Below, one piece after another: positions 1-8,767 of a stretch of 64,000 nt of DNA. Under the pieces are notes generated by a model, which saw nothing but the letters and a program-made list of their open reading frames with translations, was not told the origin of the DNA and made no database searches. Position 1 is the first letter of the stretch, and each line of letters starts with the position of its first letter. The position numbers were made by a program, and so were the translations under genes. This stretch comes from Gammaproteobacteria bacterium (GTDB lineage: Bacteria > Pseudomonadota > Gammaproteobacteria > GCA-001735895), in the NCBI GenBank assembly GCA_030066085.1, contig JASJCI010000025.1:1-64000 (forward strand). Direction: 5' to 3'.

Positions 1-165
1 CCAAGGTTTTCTGGATCCCGCGGTCGAGCCGCGGGATGACAACTCAAGAGGTAGAGAATTAAGTCGGAGTACGGCTTTAGCGTAGCAAAACATCGTTTTT
101 AAAAGTGTTTTTGATCAGGCGTTTAAAATATCCCGGACAGTAGTGCGCTGGCGCGGGGATGACGC
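1..165. repeat. REP-like palindromic intergenic sequence
   Basis: Bases 15-37 form a hairpin with a 9-bp stem (ATCCCGCGG at 15-23 against CCGCGGGAT at 29-37, loop TCGAG). A related half-unit with GCGCGGGGATGACG lies near 150-163. The same ATCCC-CGCGGGGATGAC theme returns in the tandem array at 39405-39560. The stretch lies 3' of the transglycosylase gene that ends at 195. No coding signal is seen in 1-194. Confidence 0.6.
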
Positions 166-194
166 AAGGTCGCCAGGTGGAGATCCGGGGAGTG

Positions 195-1754
195 CTAGTT
201 TTCCGGCAGAGTGGTTGCGCGTTTGCGCAGGTGATGGATGAGTAATCCCAGCAACACGACGAGCAAGGCGGCGCCGATCCAGACGGTTTTCATCGGCCTG
301 TCATCGCCGAGGTGGCTTTCGAGCGCTTTTTCACGGCCCTGGCGGGTGCTGTCGAGCCCGCGGTAGGTGACATAGTACTTGTACACGTTGCGCACGTAGG
401 CGGCGGGTTCGCCACTGACCGCGCGAAACATGCCGATCTCGACATTGCCGAACCAGCGATTGGGATCGAAGCCGAGCCGGCTCGCGCGCCGGCGCGCTTT
501 TCGCATGTTGCCGGGACCGGCGTTGTAGGCGGCGAACGAAAACAGCATCCGGTCGAGCGGCGATATCGAATCGTCGGAATAGTAGGTTTCGCGCAGCCAG
601 TGCAGGTACCTGACGCCGGCATGGATGTTGTCTTCCAGCGACGTGATATCCGGGATGCCGACCGCCTTGTCGGCCGCGGTGCTCGGCAGCAGCTGCATCA
701 CGCCGATAGCGCCCGCGGGACTGACCTTGTCCTGGTCGAAGCGCGATTCCTGGTAGGCCTGCGCGGCGATCATCGGCCAGCTGAAATCGTACTGCTCGGC
801 GTAACGCCGGATGATTTCGATGACTTCCTCGTTGCGCGCGCCGTTGTCGTCCGCCAGCGCGTTCTCGATCCAGTCGGCGTCACCGAGGTAGCGGTTCATC
901 AGGATGTTGCCAAGCAGGCTGCCCTTCCTGACTTTCGCCGCGAAAGCGCTGATCGTGCGCATCATCTCGGGGCTGTTCTTGCGCAACGCCCAGGCGATGC
1001 GGCTGCCCGAGTTTACCGCGAGGCCCTCGTGTACCGTGATGTCGTCGAACACCTGCCGCCAGAACTCGGCCTTGTGGCTGTCGACGACGACGGCGCCGAT
1101 GACACCGGCGTTGACCATGTCGAGCAGGTCGTAATCCTCGAGGTATTCGTCGGCCGCGGTAATCGGGACCGGCTGCAGGCCCTGCGCCTCGCGCGCGGCG
1201 TTGAGGCGCTGCAGGTGCTCGAAATAGCTGCTCGAACGGCGCACGTAGAGACCGGTTTCGAGCAGGTCGTCGAACGTGGCGACGTCGCTGGCCGCCGGAC
1301 CGGTAATCACCAGTTCGCTGACGTCGGTGTGGATCGGCGGGCCGAAATCGACCAGTTTCTGCCGTTCCGCCGTGATCGTCAGGTTGCCCATGACGAGGTC
1401 GCCGCGACCTTCGATCAGTCCCGGCAGCAGTTGGTCGCGCGCGACCGGGATCATGACCACTGTCGGCGAACGCACGCGGCCGATTTCCTCGGCGAGGTGT
1501 TCCTCGAAGGCCTTGCCCCAGGCGGCCACGAGGCCGCGCTGGCGGTCGCCGTCGAACTGGAAGAACAGCGGGTTGTGCACGGTCAGGATGCGCACGAAAC
1601 CGCGTTTCGTCATGCCGTCGAGATCGCCGGTCCAGGCTTCGCTGGCGTGCTCGAGGATCTCGCTCCTGCCGTCGCCGGTCTCCTGCGCGAGGCCGGCGCC
1701 GCAGGACGCCAGGGTGAATGCGAGCAGGACGATCAGGGACGAGCGGAAACGCAT
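195..1754 (-). CDS. MltF-like membrane-bound lytic transglycosylase
   Basis: About 519 residues. The start at 1754 gives a lipoprotein signal (RFRSSLIVLLAFTLASC, lipobox LASC); ATG at 1766 is an alternative, and the longer upstream frame is arginine/serine-rich and unlikely. Residues ~35-270 look like a periplasmic solute-binding (SBP_bac_3) domain. Residues ~315-470 are an SLT goose-type lysozyme domain with the catalytic Glu near 336 in YQESRFD and the GVMQLLP motif. A hydrophobic segment (WIGAALLVVLLGLLIHHL) near the C-terminus is unusual for MltF and may anchor that end. The family cleaves peptidoglycan glycan strands to 1,6-anhydromuropeptides. It lies 64 bp downstream of the dioxygenase-like gene on the same strand and may be co-transcribed with it. 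Confidence 0.85.
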   Translation of the reverse strand: MRFRSSLIVLLAFTLASCGAGLAQETGDGRSEILEHASEAWTGDLDGMTKRGFVRILTVHNPLFFQFDGDRQRGLVAAWGKAFEEHLAEEIGRVRSPTVVMIPVARDQLLPGLIEGRGDLVMGNLTITAERQKLVDFGPPIHTDVSELVITGPAASDVATFDDLLETGLYVRRSSSYFEHLQRLNAAREAQGLQPVPITAADEYLEDYDLLDMVNAGVIGAVVVDSHKAEFWRQVFDDITVHEGLAVNSGSRIAWALRKNSPEMMRTISAFAAKVRKGSLLGNILMNRYLGDADWIENALADDNGARNEEVIEIIRRYAEQYDFSWPMIAAQAYQESRFDQDKVSPAGAIGVMQLLPSTAADKAVGIPDITSLEDNIHAGVRYLHWLRETYYSDDSISPLDRMLFSFAAYNAGPGNMRKARRRASRLGFDPNRWFGNVEIGMFRAVSGEPAAYVRNVYKYYVTYRGLDSTRQGREKALESHLGDDRPMKTVWIGAALLVVLLGLLIHHLRKRATTLPEN

Positions 1755-1818
1755 GGGCAACAGCATCGCAACTGCGCAGCGAACCGTCAAGCAATGGGCC
1801 GCGGCGGCCGCCGCGAAG

Positions 1819-2355
1819 CTAATCCGCCTCGAGCACCAGCACAACGTCCGCGAAACTGACTTCCCGGTCCTCGATTTTTGCCTGTTCGACGAACACCGCG
1901 AGATCGGGGTAGGGCAGTCCCTCGAGCCTGGGATCACCCTCGAACAGGATCAGCGAAATCAGCTCGGCGTAGTCGGGATGGGTGATTCGCACGTGGATAT
2001 GCCGCGCACCCCAGACCCCGGGTGCGCCGGCAATATAACCGGGCAGCGCCGTGAGTACGCCGAAGCCGCCGTCGGCGCGAGTGCGCTGGCGGGTACGGTA
2101 ACGAGACGGATTCACCTCGCCGCTGCCGTCGGCCTGCCACAGCTCGACCAGCGCGTCGGCCACCGGGTCGCCGTCGACGTCGAGTACCCGGCCGCGCAGC
2201 TGCAGCTGCTGGCCCGGGTCGCCGTCGCGCCACAGGTTGCGGGATTCGGGGGCATCGGGCTGATAGAAGATGCCGATATCGGTTTCGCCGGTGGGCGCTA
2301 ACTGGCCGCGTTCGGTCGCGCCCGCGCAGCCGACGACCGCGATCCACGCCAGCAT
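1819..2355 (-). CDS. Intradiol ring-cleavage dioxygenase-like lipoprotein
   Basis: About 178 residues from the ATG at 2355, which gives a short hydrophobic leader ending in AVVGC, a plausible lipobox; the frame is open further upstream but without leader character. The fold signature is of protocatechuate/catechol intradiol dioxygenases: GRVLDVDGDPVADALVELWQ, then TRADGGFG, PGY and the metal-ligand pair RHIHV. Two His of the usual 2-Tyr/2-His iron site are therefore visible, with PGY and RYR as candidate Tyr ligands. Secreted members of this superfamily are common and often have no known substrate, so aromatic ring cleavage is only possible. It probably shares a transcript with the transglycosylase downstream and is divergent from yghU. 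Confidence 0.7.
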   Translation of the reverse strand: MLAWIAVVGCAGATERGQLAPTGETDIGIFYQPDAPESRNLWRDGDPGQQLQLRGRVLDVDGDPVADALVELWQADGSGEVNPSRYRTRQRTRADGGFGVLTALPGYIAGAPGVWGARHIHVRITHPDYAELISLILFEGDPRLEGLPYPDLAVFVEQAKIEDREVSFADVVLVLEAD

Positions 2356-2607
2356 AACAAGCCGCGGCAGGCGTTTGGGTCGATTTCGTTCGGCTCGTTG
2401 CGGCACGGGGCTCAGCGCTGGTTCGCAAGCGAGCGTTATCGCGGCAAACCGGTGGATGACAAAAGGGCTATCGCTCGGGGCTCTTGCGCGCGGCGATACC
2501 GGCATCGGCAATCCGGGTGCGGCTGCGCCCCGTACCGTCGGTTATCCGAAAAATGCAGCCGGATGGGTTATCATCCGCCCCCATCACCCGAGCGCGAGAA
2601 CCACGGC

Positions 2608-3393
2608 ATGAGCGACAATGACTACACCCCCCCGAAAGTCTGGACCTGGGACAAGGAAAGCGGCGGCCAGTGGGCCAGCGTCAACCGCCCGATCGCCGGG
2701 CCGACACACGAGCAGACGCTGCCGGTCGGTGACCAGCCGATCCAGCTGTACGCGCTGGGCACACCCAACGGCATCAAGATTACGGTCATGCTGGAGGAGC
2801 TGCTGGCGCTGGGCGAGACGGGCGCGGCCTACGACCTGCACATCATCGATATCGGCAAGGGCGAACAGTTCGGTTCCGATTTCGTCAAGCTCAACCCCAA
2901 CTCCAAGATCCCGGTCATCCTCGACCAGTCCAGGTCGCCGTCGCAGAACGTCTGGGAATCCTGCGCGATTCTTTTTTACCTGGCCGAGAAACACGATGCC
3001 CTGCTGCCGCGGGATGCTGCAGAGCGTACTGAATGCCTGTCGTGGCTGTTCTGGCAGGAGAGCAGCGCGTCTTTTCTCGGCGGCGGTTTCGGCCACTTCT
3101 ACAAGTACGCGCCTTACCCGATGGAATACCCGATCAACCGCTACGCGATGGAAACCAAGCGCCAGCTGGACGTGCTCGACCGGCACCTGGCCGAGCGCGA
3201 ATACATTTGCGCGAGCGGCTACTCGGTCGCCGACATCGCGATCTGGAGCTGGTACGGGCGCCTGGCGATGGGCAAGGGCTACGACGGCGCGGCCGAGTTC
3301 CTCGACACGGCCTCGTACCGGCACGTGATGCGCTGGGCGCAGGTCATCCGCGATCGTGCCGCGGTCGAAAGCGGGCTGGCGGTTTACCGCTGA
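2608..3393 (+). CDS. yghU: YghU-type glutathione transferase / disulfide oxidoreductase
   Basis: 261 residues. The N-terminus (PPKVWTWDKESGG, then GPTHEQTLPVG and LGTPNGIKITVMLEELL) is close to E. coli YghU as I recall it, a Nu-class glutathione transferase with disulfide-bond reductase activity that binds two glutathione molecules. The thioredoxin-like domain covers about residues 45-130, including NPNSKIPVI with the cis-Pro, followed by a helical C-terminal domain. The ATG at 2608 is chosen because the family begins at this M-S-D-N; upstream sequence in the frame is not conserved in character. An inositol monophosphatase-family gene follows after 52 bp on the same strand. Confidence 0.92.
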   Translation: MSDNDYTPPKVWTWDKESGGQWASVNRPIAGPTHEQTLPVGDQPIQLYALGTPNGIKITVMLEELLALGETGAAYDLHIIDIGKGEQFGSDFVKLNPNSKIPVILDQSRSPSQNVWESCAILFYLAEKHDALLPRDAAERTECLSWLFWQESSASFLGGGFGHFYKYAPYPMEYPINRYAMETKRQLDVLDRHLAEREYICASGYSVADIAIWSWYGRLAMGKGYDGAAEFLDTASYRHVMRWAQVIRDRAAVESGLAVYR

Positions 3394-3445
3394 ATCCCGG
3401 CCGGGCGCCGCGCTGCGCGTTACCCGGCATGGGGCGTGAATCCTG

Positions 3446-4249
3446 ATGGAGACCGACGTGTTGCCCGCCGAAGCCGACGAGTTGCGGGCGTTTGCCACCG
3501 GGCTGACGGAGGTCATCTGCGATGTCGTCGCGCGTGAGCGGGCCGGGGCCGAGGCCCGGATCAAGCAGGACGGCTCGCCGGTGACCGGTGTCGATCTCGC
3601 GGTCGAGGAAGCCCTGCGGGCGCGCATCGAATCCACCTACCCGCAGCACGGTATCCTCGGCGAAGAGCTGCCGCTACGTAACGCCGAGGCCGAATGGACC
3701 TGGGTGATCGATCCGATCGACGGCACCAGCCAGTTCGCCGCCGGCCTGCCGAACTACGGCAGTCTCGTTGCGTTGTGCCGGCACGGGATACCGCGGCTGG
3801 GAATCATCTGTCAGCCCGATACCCGCGACGTTTACCTCGGCGTGGCGGGGCTCGGTGCCTGGCTCAACGGCGTCCCGATCGAGACCGCGGCGGTCACCCA
3901 ACTGGGCGCGGCCAACCTGTGTATCACCGATCCCGATGCTTTCGACGGTGACGTCCGTGCCGGCATGTTGCGCCTGCGGCGCGCCGCGCGCTGGCATCTC
4001 TACGAGGGCGGTTGCCTGTCCTTCGGCGCGCTGGCGGCCGGGCGCATCGGCGTCAGCATCTACGGCTCCAATATCGAAAACTTCGACCTGTGCGCGCTGG
4101 TGCCGGTGGTGGAAGGGGCGGGCGGCGTGATCACCGACTGGCAGGGCGGCGCGCTGACGGTCGAGTCCAGCGGCGAAATCGTCGCCAGCGCCAATCGCGC
4201 ACTGCACGATGCGGTGCTCGAGCTGCTTGACAACGAACCCCGGCGCTGA
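3446..4249 (+). CDS. Inositol monophosphatase family phosphatase
   Basis: 267 residues, a normal length for the family. Metal-binding motifs are in order: LGEEL near residue 72, WVIDPIDGTSQF near 90 and the C-terminal NFDLCALVPVVEGAGG near 211. These supply the Glu/Asp ligands for two or three Mg2+ ions. The family includes inositol-1-phosphatase, 3'-phosphoadenosine 5'-phosphatase and histidinol-phosphate phosphatase (HisN type). SQFAAG replaces the common TNFxxG, which is seen in HisN-like members, so histidinol-phosphate phosphatase is a reasonable guess. It follows yghU on the same strand and converges with the kinase-aminotransferase gene. Confidence 0.87.
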   Translation: METDVLPAEADELRAFATGLTEVICDVVARERAGAEARIKQDGSPVTGVDLAVEEALRARIESTYPQHGILGEELPLRNAEAEWTWVIDPIDGTSQFAAGLPNYGSLVALCRHGIPRLGIICQPDTRDVYLGVAGLGAWLNGVPIETAAVTQLGAANLCITDPDAFDGDVRAGMLRLRRAARWHLYEGGCLSFGALAAGRIGVSIYGSNIENFDLCALVPVVEGAGGVITDWQGGALTVESSGEIVASANRALHDAVLELLDNEPRR

Positions 4250-4283
4250 CGCCGATCGTGGCGTCGAGCGACCGCGCCGATGC

Positions 4284-6623
4284 CTACAGCCTGTCGAGGC
4301 AGCGATCGAGCGCGTCGACGAAGCGGTCGACCTGCGGTTTGCCCCAGGCAAAATTGGGCCGCATCTTGAAAACATTTCGTTGCGGGCCGGATTTGCCTAC
4401 CAGGATCTGCTCGTCCAGCATCAGGTCGATGAGCCGCGCGGTTTCCGCGCGCGCCGGGGTTTTGGCCGCGCGATCGGTGACGAACTCCAGGCCGACGATC
4501 ATGCCCTTGCCGCGCACGTCGCCGATCAGCGGCTGCTGGCGCGCGAGTTCACGCAGTTTCGCACGCAGGTAGTCGCCGACCTCGACGCCCTTGTTGACCA
4601 GGTCGTGGCGTTCGATCTGATCGAGCACGGCCATGCCCGCGGCGCAGGATACCGGGTTGCCGCCGAAGGTACTGAACAGTTCGACATGCGCGGCGAAGCG
4701 GTCGATGATGGACTTGTCGGTGATGACCACGCCGAGCGGATGGCCGTTGCCGACCGGTTTGCCCATCGTGATCATGTCGACGTGCTCGAGCCCCTGCGCG
4801 CGAAAACCCCAGAACCGGCCCAGCCGACCCATGCCGGCCTGCACCTCGTCGGCGACCACCAGGCCGCCCGCGGCCTGTACCTTTTGCGCCACCGCGTCGA
4901 AGTAACCCTCCGGCGCCATTGCCACGCCGTTGCTGCACAGCGCGGTGTCGACCATCCAGGCTGCCGGCTGGTGACCGCGTCCCGCGAGGTCGGCAAGCGC
5001 GCGCTCGACGTCGGCGGCGTATCGGTGCGCGGCCCCGGGGTCGTCGGCAAAGCGGCCGCGGTACATGTCAGGCACCTCGAGGTACTCGAGATGATCGAAG
5101 CGCCCGGTTTCCGACGGCGACAGTTCCATCGTGGTCTCGGTGCAGCCGTGGTAGGCCTGCTCCATGATCAGCGCGCCGCCACGCCCGGTGGCGAATTGCG
5201 CGAGCTGCATGGCAACGTCGTTGGCTTCGCTGCCCGAGTTGACGAAAACGCAGGCGTTGAGGTGGTCGGGCAGGTCGGCGGTCAGGCGCTCCGCGTAGTC
5301 GGCGACGATGTCGCAGAGGTAGCGGGTGTTGACGTTGAGCACGCTCGCCTGGCGGTAGAGCGACCTGGCCACGTGCGCATCGGCATGCCCGATCTGCTGC
5401 ACGTTGTTATAGGTATCGAGGTAACGACGGCCATCCGGCGTGATCAGCCACGGCCCTTCGCCGCGCACGAAGTGCAGCGGGCGGTCGTAAAAATGCACCA
5501 CGTCACCGAGGCGCTGGCTGCGCTTGTGCGCCAGCGCACCGTAGTCGGTGTCCCCCGGCGACTGCCCGTGTGCGCTCGCGGCATACACCGGGAAGCGGCA
5601 GGCTTCGCGGATGCGCCGCGTGGCCTGTGCGCGGCCCTGGTCGAGCATGCGCTGCAGGACGCGGACATAGGCGTCGGTACCGCTGAGGTAGCCGTGGCTG
5701 TCGTCGATGGCGTCGCGCCCGCCGACCAGGATCACGTTGGTCGCCTGGCGGATCAGCGCGACGTCGTATAGCAGGTCGACCTCGGCTTCCTCCAGCGGCA
5801 GGCGCGAATCGAAGCCGGCCGCGGTTGCGCACAGGCAGCCGACCGGGTCCGGCTCGTCGTCGGCGCAGGTGTCGATGGCGGCGATCTCCGAGACCAGCGG
5901 GCCGTAGAGCAGGTCGCCGAAATCGATGATGCCGGCCGGCCGGCGCGGGTCGGACGGATCCACCAGCACGTTGCGCGCGTCGGCATCCTGGTGGATGACC
6001 TGCCAGCGCAGCTGCGACAGCTGCGGCAGCACCTCGGCCTCGGCGTGGTCGAGCAGGCGGTGGCACAGCGAGCGCAGCTCGGCGTCCGCCAGCAGTTCGA
6101 CCTGCGGCCGGATTTCGAGGCAGCGGGTCAGGTCCCACAGGTGGTCGTTACTGCGCGCGGCGGGATGAAAGAAACCGCGCAGCGCCAGGTCGAGGTCGGC
6201 CATGAGCGCGCCGAGCGCGTAGCGCAGCGGATCGCACAGCGCGTCCGGCCGCGAATCGAGCGGATCGCCGGGCAGGTAACTGAGCACGCGCAGCAGGTGG
6301 CGCTCGCCGCTGGCGGCTTCGATCCATTCGTAGGCCCGTCCGCCGGCGGAGGCGATCATGCGCGGCACCGGCAGCTCGGGATTGCGTGCGGCGATGTGTT
6401 CGAGCGCGCGCAGCTGGAAATCGACGATGGCCTCGGCTTCGGCGGCATTGGCGATTTTCAGCACCAGCGCTTCGCCGTTATCGCGGCGTACCTGCCACGT
6501 CAGGTCGCGCTCGCTGTCCTGCGGCAGAAACTCGCCATCGATGTCGTACAGTTCGCGCGCGGCCTGGCGCACCTGGTCGAGCTCGAATCGCGGAAGATTT
6601 CGCTTGAGCGCTTCGCTAGCCAT
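4284..6623 (-). CDS. Fused APH-family kinase and class III aminotransferase (phospho-lyase type)
   Basis: 779 residues, two enzymes in one chain. Residues ~1-330 are an aminoglycoside/choline-kinase-like phosphotransferase with the catalytic loop IHQDADARNVLVD and the metal-binding GIIDFGD. Residues ~360-779 are a fold-type I class III PLP aminotransferase with VVADEVQAGMGR and the Schiff-base Lys near 622 in MGKPVGNGHP. In animals separate proteins of these families are hydroxylysine kinase and 5-phosphohydroxylysine or phosphoethanolamine phospho-lyase. Bacterial fusions of the two are known, some with an extra M23 peptidase domain between them, which is absent here. A likely role is phosphorylation of a hydroxylated amine followed by PLP-dependent elimination of phosphate; the substrate cannot be told. 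Confidence 0.85.
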   Translation of the reverse strand: MASEALKRNLPRFELDQVRQAARELYDIDGEFLPQDSERDLTWQVRRDNGEALVLKIANAAEAEAIVDFQLRALEHIAARNPELPVPRMIASAGGRAYEWIEAASGERHLLRVLSYLPGDPLDSRPDALCDPLRYALGALMADLDLALRGFFHPAARSNDHLWDLTRCLEIRPQVELLADAELRSLCHRLLDHAEAEVLPQLSQLRWQVIHQDADARNVLVDPSDPRRPAGIIDFGDLLYGPLVSEIAAIDTCADDEPDPVGCLCATAAGFDSRLPLEEAEVDLLYDVALIRQATNVILVGGRDAIDDSHGYLSGTDAYVRVLQRMLDQGRAQATRRIREACRFPVYAASAHGQSPGDTDYGALAHKRSQRLGDVVHFYDRPLHFVRGEGPWLITPDGRRYLDTYNNVQQIGHADAHVARSLYRQASVLNVNTRYLCDIVADYAERLTADLPDHLNACVFVNSGSEANDVAMQLAQFATGRGGALIMEQAYHGCTETTMELSPSETGRFDHLEYLEVPDMYRGRFADDPGAAHRYAADVERALADLAGRGHQPAAWMVDTALCSNGVAMAPEGYFDAVAQKVQAAGGLVVADEVQAGMGRLGRFWGFRAQGLEHVDMITMGKPVGNGHPLGVVITDKSIIDRFAAHVELFSTFGGNPVSCAAGMAVLDQIERHDLVNKGVEVGDYLRAKLRELARQQPLIGDVRGKGMIVGLEFVTDRAAKTPARAETARLIDLMLDEQILVGKSGPQRNVFKMRPNFAWGKPQVDRFVDALDRCLDRL

Positions 6624-6916
6624 AGTCCTGCCCGGCAGTGAAAGTGGGCGCCAGTATAACGAATTGTGCGGCCATCGCTGGAGAGGTAACGCGCGGTCCC
6701 GACCCGACTCAGGTGGCGGCTGCTGCGGCGGAGCTTGCCGCTATCGGCGCAGGGCTCTTCACTGTTGCCGGTTGTGCCCGCGAACCGGTCCGGGGTTTCC
6801 GGCCGGGTACGTCATCGATGCCGGCTCGAGCGACGTTGCCGTCGATCGAGGCAATCCGCTAGACTTGGGTCGCAACAGATTGTCCCCGTCAAGGTTCCGC
6901 AACGGAAAGATTGCCG

Positions 6917-7972
6917 ATGCTCCCGAGGTTACTGCTCCTGTCTGCGCTGCTTGCAACGCCGTTGTTGCAGCACGCCGACGCGTCGACTCGACAACCGGTC
7001 GACGAAGCGGCGATCGTCGCGGCGGCCTGGCGTACGGGTCCGATCAAGAGCTTCATGCTGCAGCGCGATGGCGAACTGCTGGTCGAAGCTCATCGCGCGG
7101 GTATGCGGGCCGATCGCTCGACCAACGTCAAGTCGGTGTCCAAGAGTATCATTTCGCTGCTGGTCGGCATCGCGATCGAGCAGGGCCACCTGGCGGGCGT
7201 GCAGCAGACCATCGGCGAGTTTTTTCCGGATTACTTCGAGCGTCGGCCCGATGCCGTGAAGGCGGCGATCACGATCCAGGATTTGCTGACGATGCGCGCG
7301 GGCCTCGAATCCACCAGTCGCCGCAATTACGGCAGCTGGGTACTGAGCGACAACTGGGTCGAGTACGCGCTCGACCGGCCACTGGTCGATGTGCCGGGCC
7401 GCGGCATGATCTACAGCACCGGCTCCTCGCATTTACTGTCGGCCGTGCTGACGCAAGCCACGGGCACCAGTACCCGCGCGTTTGCCGAACGCTACCTGTT
7501 CGCGCCGCTGGGTATCCGGGTCGGCGGCTGGGATCGGGACCCGCAGGGCGTCTATTTCGGCGGTAACAACATGGCGCTGTCGCCGGCGGCGCTGCTGCGT
7601 ATCGGCGCGATGGTCATGAATAGCGGCATGCATCGAGGCAGGCAAATCGTGCCGCGATCCTGGATCGAGGAGTCGATGCGGGTTTACACCCGCAGCCGCT
7701 TCAATCCCTATGACTACGGCTACGGCTGGTGGCAGCGCGAGCTCGATGGCACCACCGTGCAGTTCGCGTGGGGTAACGGCGGGCAGTACATCCTGATGAT
7801 CCCCTCGCTGCGAACCGTCGTTGCGATCGCGTCCAGCAGCAGCCAGGACACCGCCGGCAATCGAAACAGCCGGCGCCTGCTGTTCGAGTTCGTCGAACAC
7901 ACGTTGATCGCCCAGCTGCGTAACCAGCCGCGGGCGGCCCGCTCGTCGCCGGGCGGGCCGCACCCGGCATGA
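6917..7972 (+). CDS. Secreted serine hydrolase, class C beta-lactamase family
   Basis: 351 residues from ATG 6917, preceded by GGAAAGA at a good distance; a TTG at 6911 in frame would sit on the ribosome binding site. The N-terminus is a signal peptide (LPRLLLLSALLATPLLQHADA). The SxxK motif is SVSK with Ser73 and Lys76; YSTGSSHLLS is the YxN-equivalent region, and GNGGQYI near residue 290 stands in for KTG. This matches beta-lactamase-related esterases and 6-aminohexanoate-oligomer hydrolase-like proteins rather than true beta-lactamases. Its stop overlaps the ATG of the next small gene (ATGA), so the two are probably translationally coupled. Confidence 0.87.
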   Translation: MLPRLLLLSALLATPLLQHADASTRQPVDEAAIVAAAWRTGPIKSFMLQRDGELLVEAHRAGMRADRSTNVKSVSKSIISLLVGIAIEQGHLAGVQQTIGEFFPDYFERRPDAVKAAITIQDLLTMRAGLESTSRRNYGSWVLSDNWVEYALDRPLVDVPGRGMIYSTGSSHLLSAVLTQATGTSTRAFAERYLFAPLGIRVGGWDRDPQGVYFGGNNMALSPAALLRIGAMVMNSGMHRGRQIVPRSWIEESMRVYTRSRFNPYDYGYGWWQRELDGTTVQFAWGNGGQYILMIPSLRTVVAIASSSSQDTAGNRNSRRLLFEFVEHTLIAQLRNQPRAARSSPGGPHPA

Positions 7973-8127
7973 CGTCCGGGTTCGACGGGATCACGCTGTT
8001 GCTGATCGTCGCGCTGGTCGCGACGCTGATCGCGTTCTTCAGCGGCGTTTTTCCCTATCCCTACGGCTGGATCGTGCTGACGGCCTTGCTGCTGATGCGC
8101 CTCACCGCCACCCGGCGAAAAGACTGA
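7969..8127 (+). CDS. Small two-segment membrane protein, 52 residues
   Basis: The ATG at 7969 overlaps the stop of the serine hydrolase (ATGA). The frame encodes 52 residues and stops at 8125-8127. Residues ~8-25 (ITLLLIVALVATLIAFF) and ~34-45 (WIVLTALLLMRL) are hydrophobic, separated by a Pro/Tyr turn (GVFPYPYG), and the C-terminus is basic (TATRRKD). This suggests a membrane hairpin. No family is recognised. The coupling, the clean membrane pattern and the fact that the dispersed repeat begins only after the stop argue that it is a real gene. Confidence 0.6.
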   Translation: MTSGFDGITLLLIVALVATLIAFFSGVFPYPYGWIVLTALLLMRLTATRRKD

Positions 8128-8143
8128 TCCCGAATCACCAACC

Positions 8144-8183
8144 GGGGACGTACCCCATTTTTCGCAAACCGGGGACGTACCCC
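8144..8183. repeat. GGGGACGTACCCC element, two copies
   Basis: Copies at 8144-8156 and 8171-8183, 27 bp apart. Each is flanked by an A run on the left and TTTTT within 1-2 bases on the right. The pair fills the space between two convergent genes (stops at 8127 and 8189), so it may end transcription from one or both sides. Confidence 0.75.
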
Positions 8184-8188
8184 GTTTT

Positions 8189-8503
8189 TCAGCCCTCGCG
8201 ATCCATTTGCCAGACGGTCTTGGAGGCGCGGCTCAGGTAGGGGGCCGGCAGCAGTTTTTGCTCGCGTTTTTCGGCCTGCTGAAAAATCGCGATCGTCATG
8301 AAGACGCCGGCGATCACCAGCAGGTGGCTCAGCCAGACGTAGCCGAAGGCGTAGATCGACAGGAACGACAGCGAAAAAATCATGCTCCACATCCAGCCCA
8401 GCACCTGCATCATCCAGTGGCGCGCGGCCAGCGGCGCGTTCCTGAGCGGGTTGAAACGGCTGTCCATGACGGATTTCCAGGTCAGTGCGATTTGGTCTTT
8501 CAT
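8189..8503 (-). CDS. Small 2TM-domain membrane protein
   Basis: 104 residues. Two membrane segments are seen (MMQVLGWMWSMIFSLSFLSIY and VWLSHLLVIAGVFMTIAIF) between a basic N-terminus and a charged C-terminus, the layout of 2TM-domain proteins. The start at 8503 is preceded by GGAGGAATCG on the minus strand, a strong ribosome binding site. No catalytic motif is visible. It converges with the 52-residue gene across the repeat pair and is divergent from the fatty acid hydroxylase gene. Confidence 0.7.
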   Translation of the reverse strand: MKDQIALTWKSVMDSRFNPLRNAPLAARHWMMQVLGWMWSMIFSLSFLSIYAFGYVWLSHLLVIAGVFMTIAIFQQAEKREQKLLPAPYLSRASKTVWQMDREG

Positions 8504-8767
8504 AGCGATTCCTCCACAAGTGACGGGGGTATTTACGATGTTTTGTCAAGGTTAGATCAAAAAATTATTCGACAAATATTAGACATTTGCCGGCGCAATC
8601 ACGATCAGTCTGTGGCCTGGAGACTGCCTGGGCCCTGCAGGCCTCGCGATGTCACAGGGGAGGAGCACGATTGTCTCGGTCCTGCGGGTCCCTCAATGAG
8701 CAGGGGGAATTCTGCTGGCGGGGCATGTGTACTATACATAAGACCACGTTTTTTGGATAAAGCGGTT

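Noticed and set aside
312-1859. Long plus-strand frame opposite the MltF-like gene
   Set aside because: It is antisense to a clearly conserved protein and has no motif or start signal; high GC keeps such frames open.
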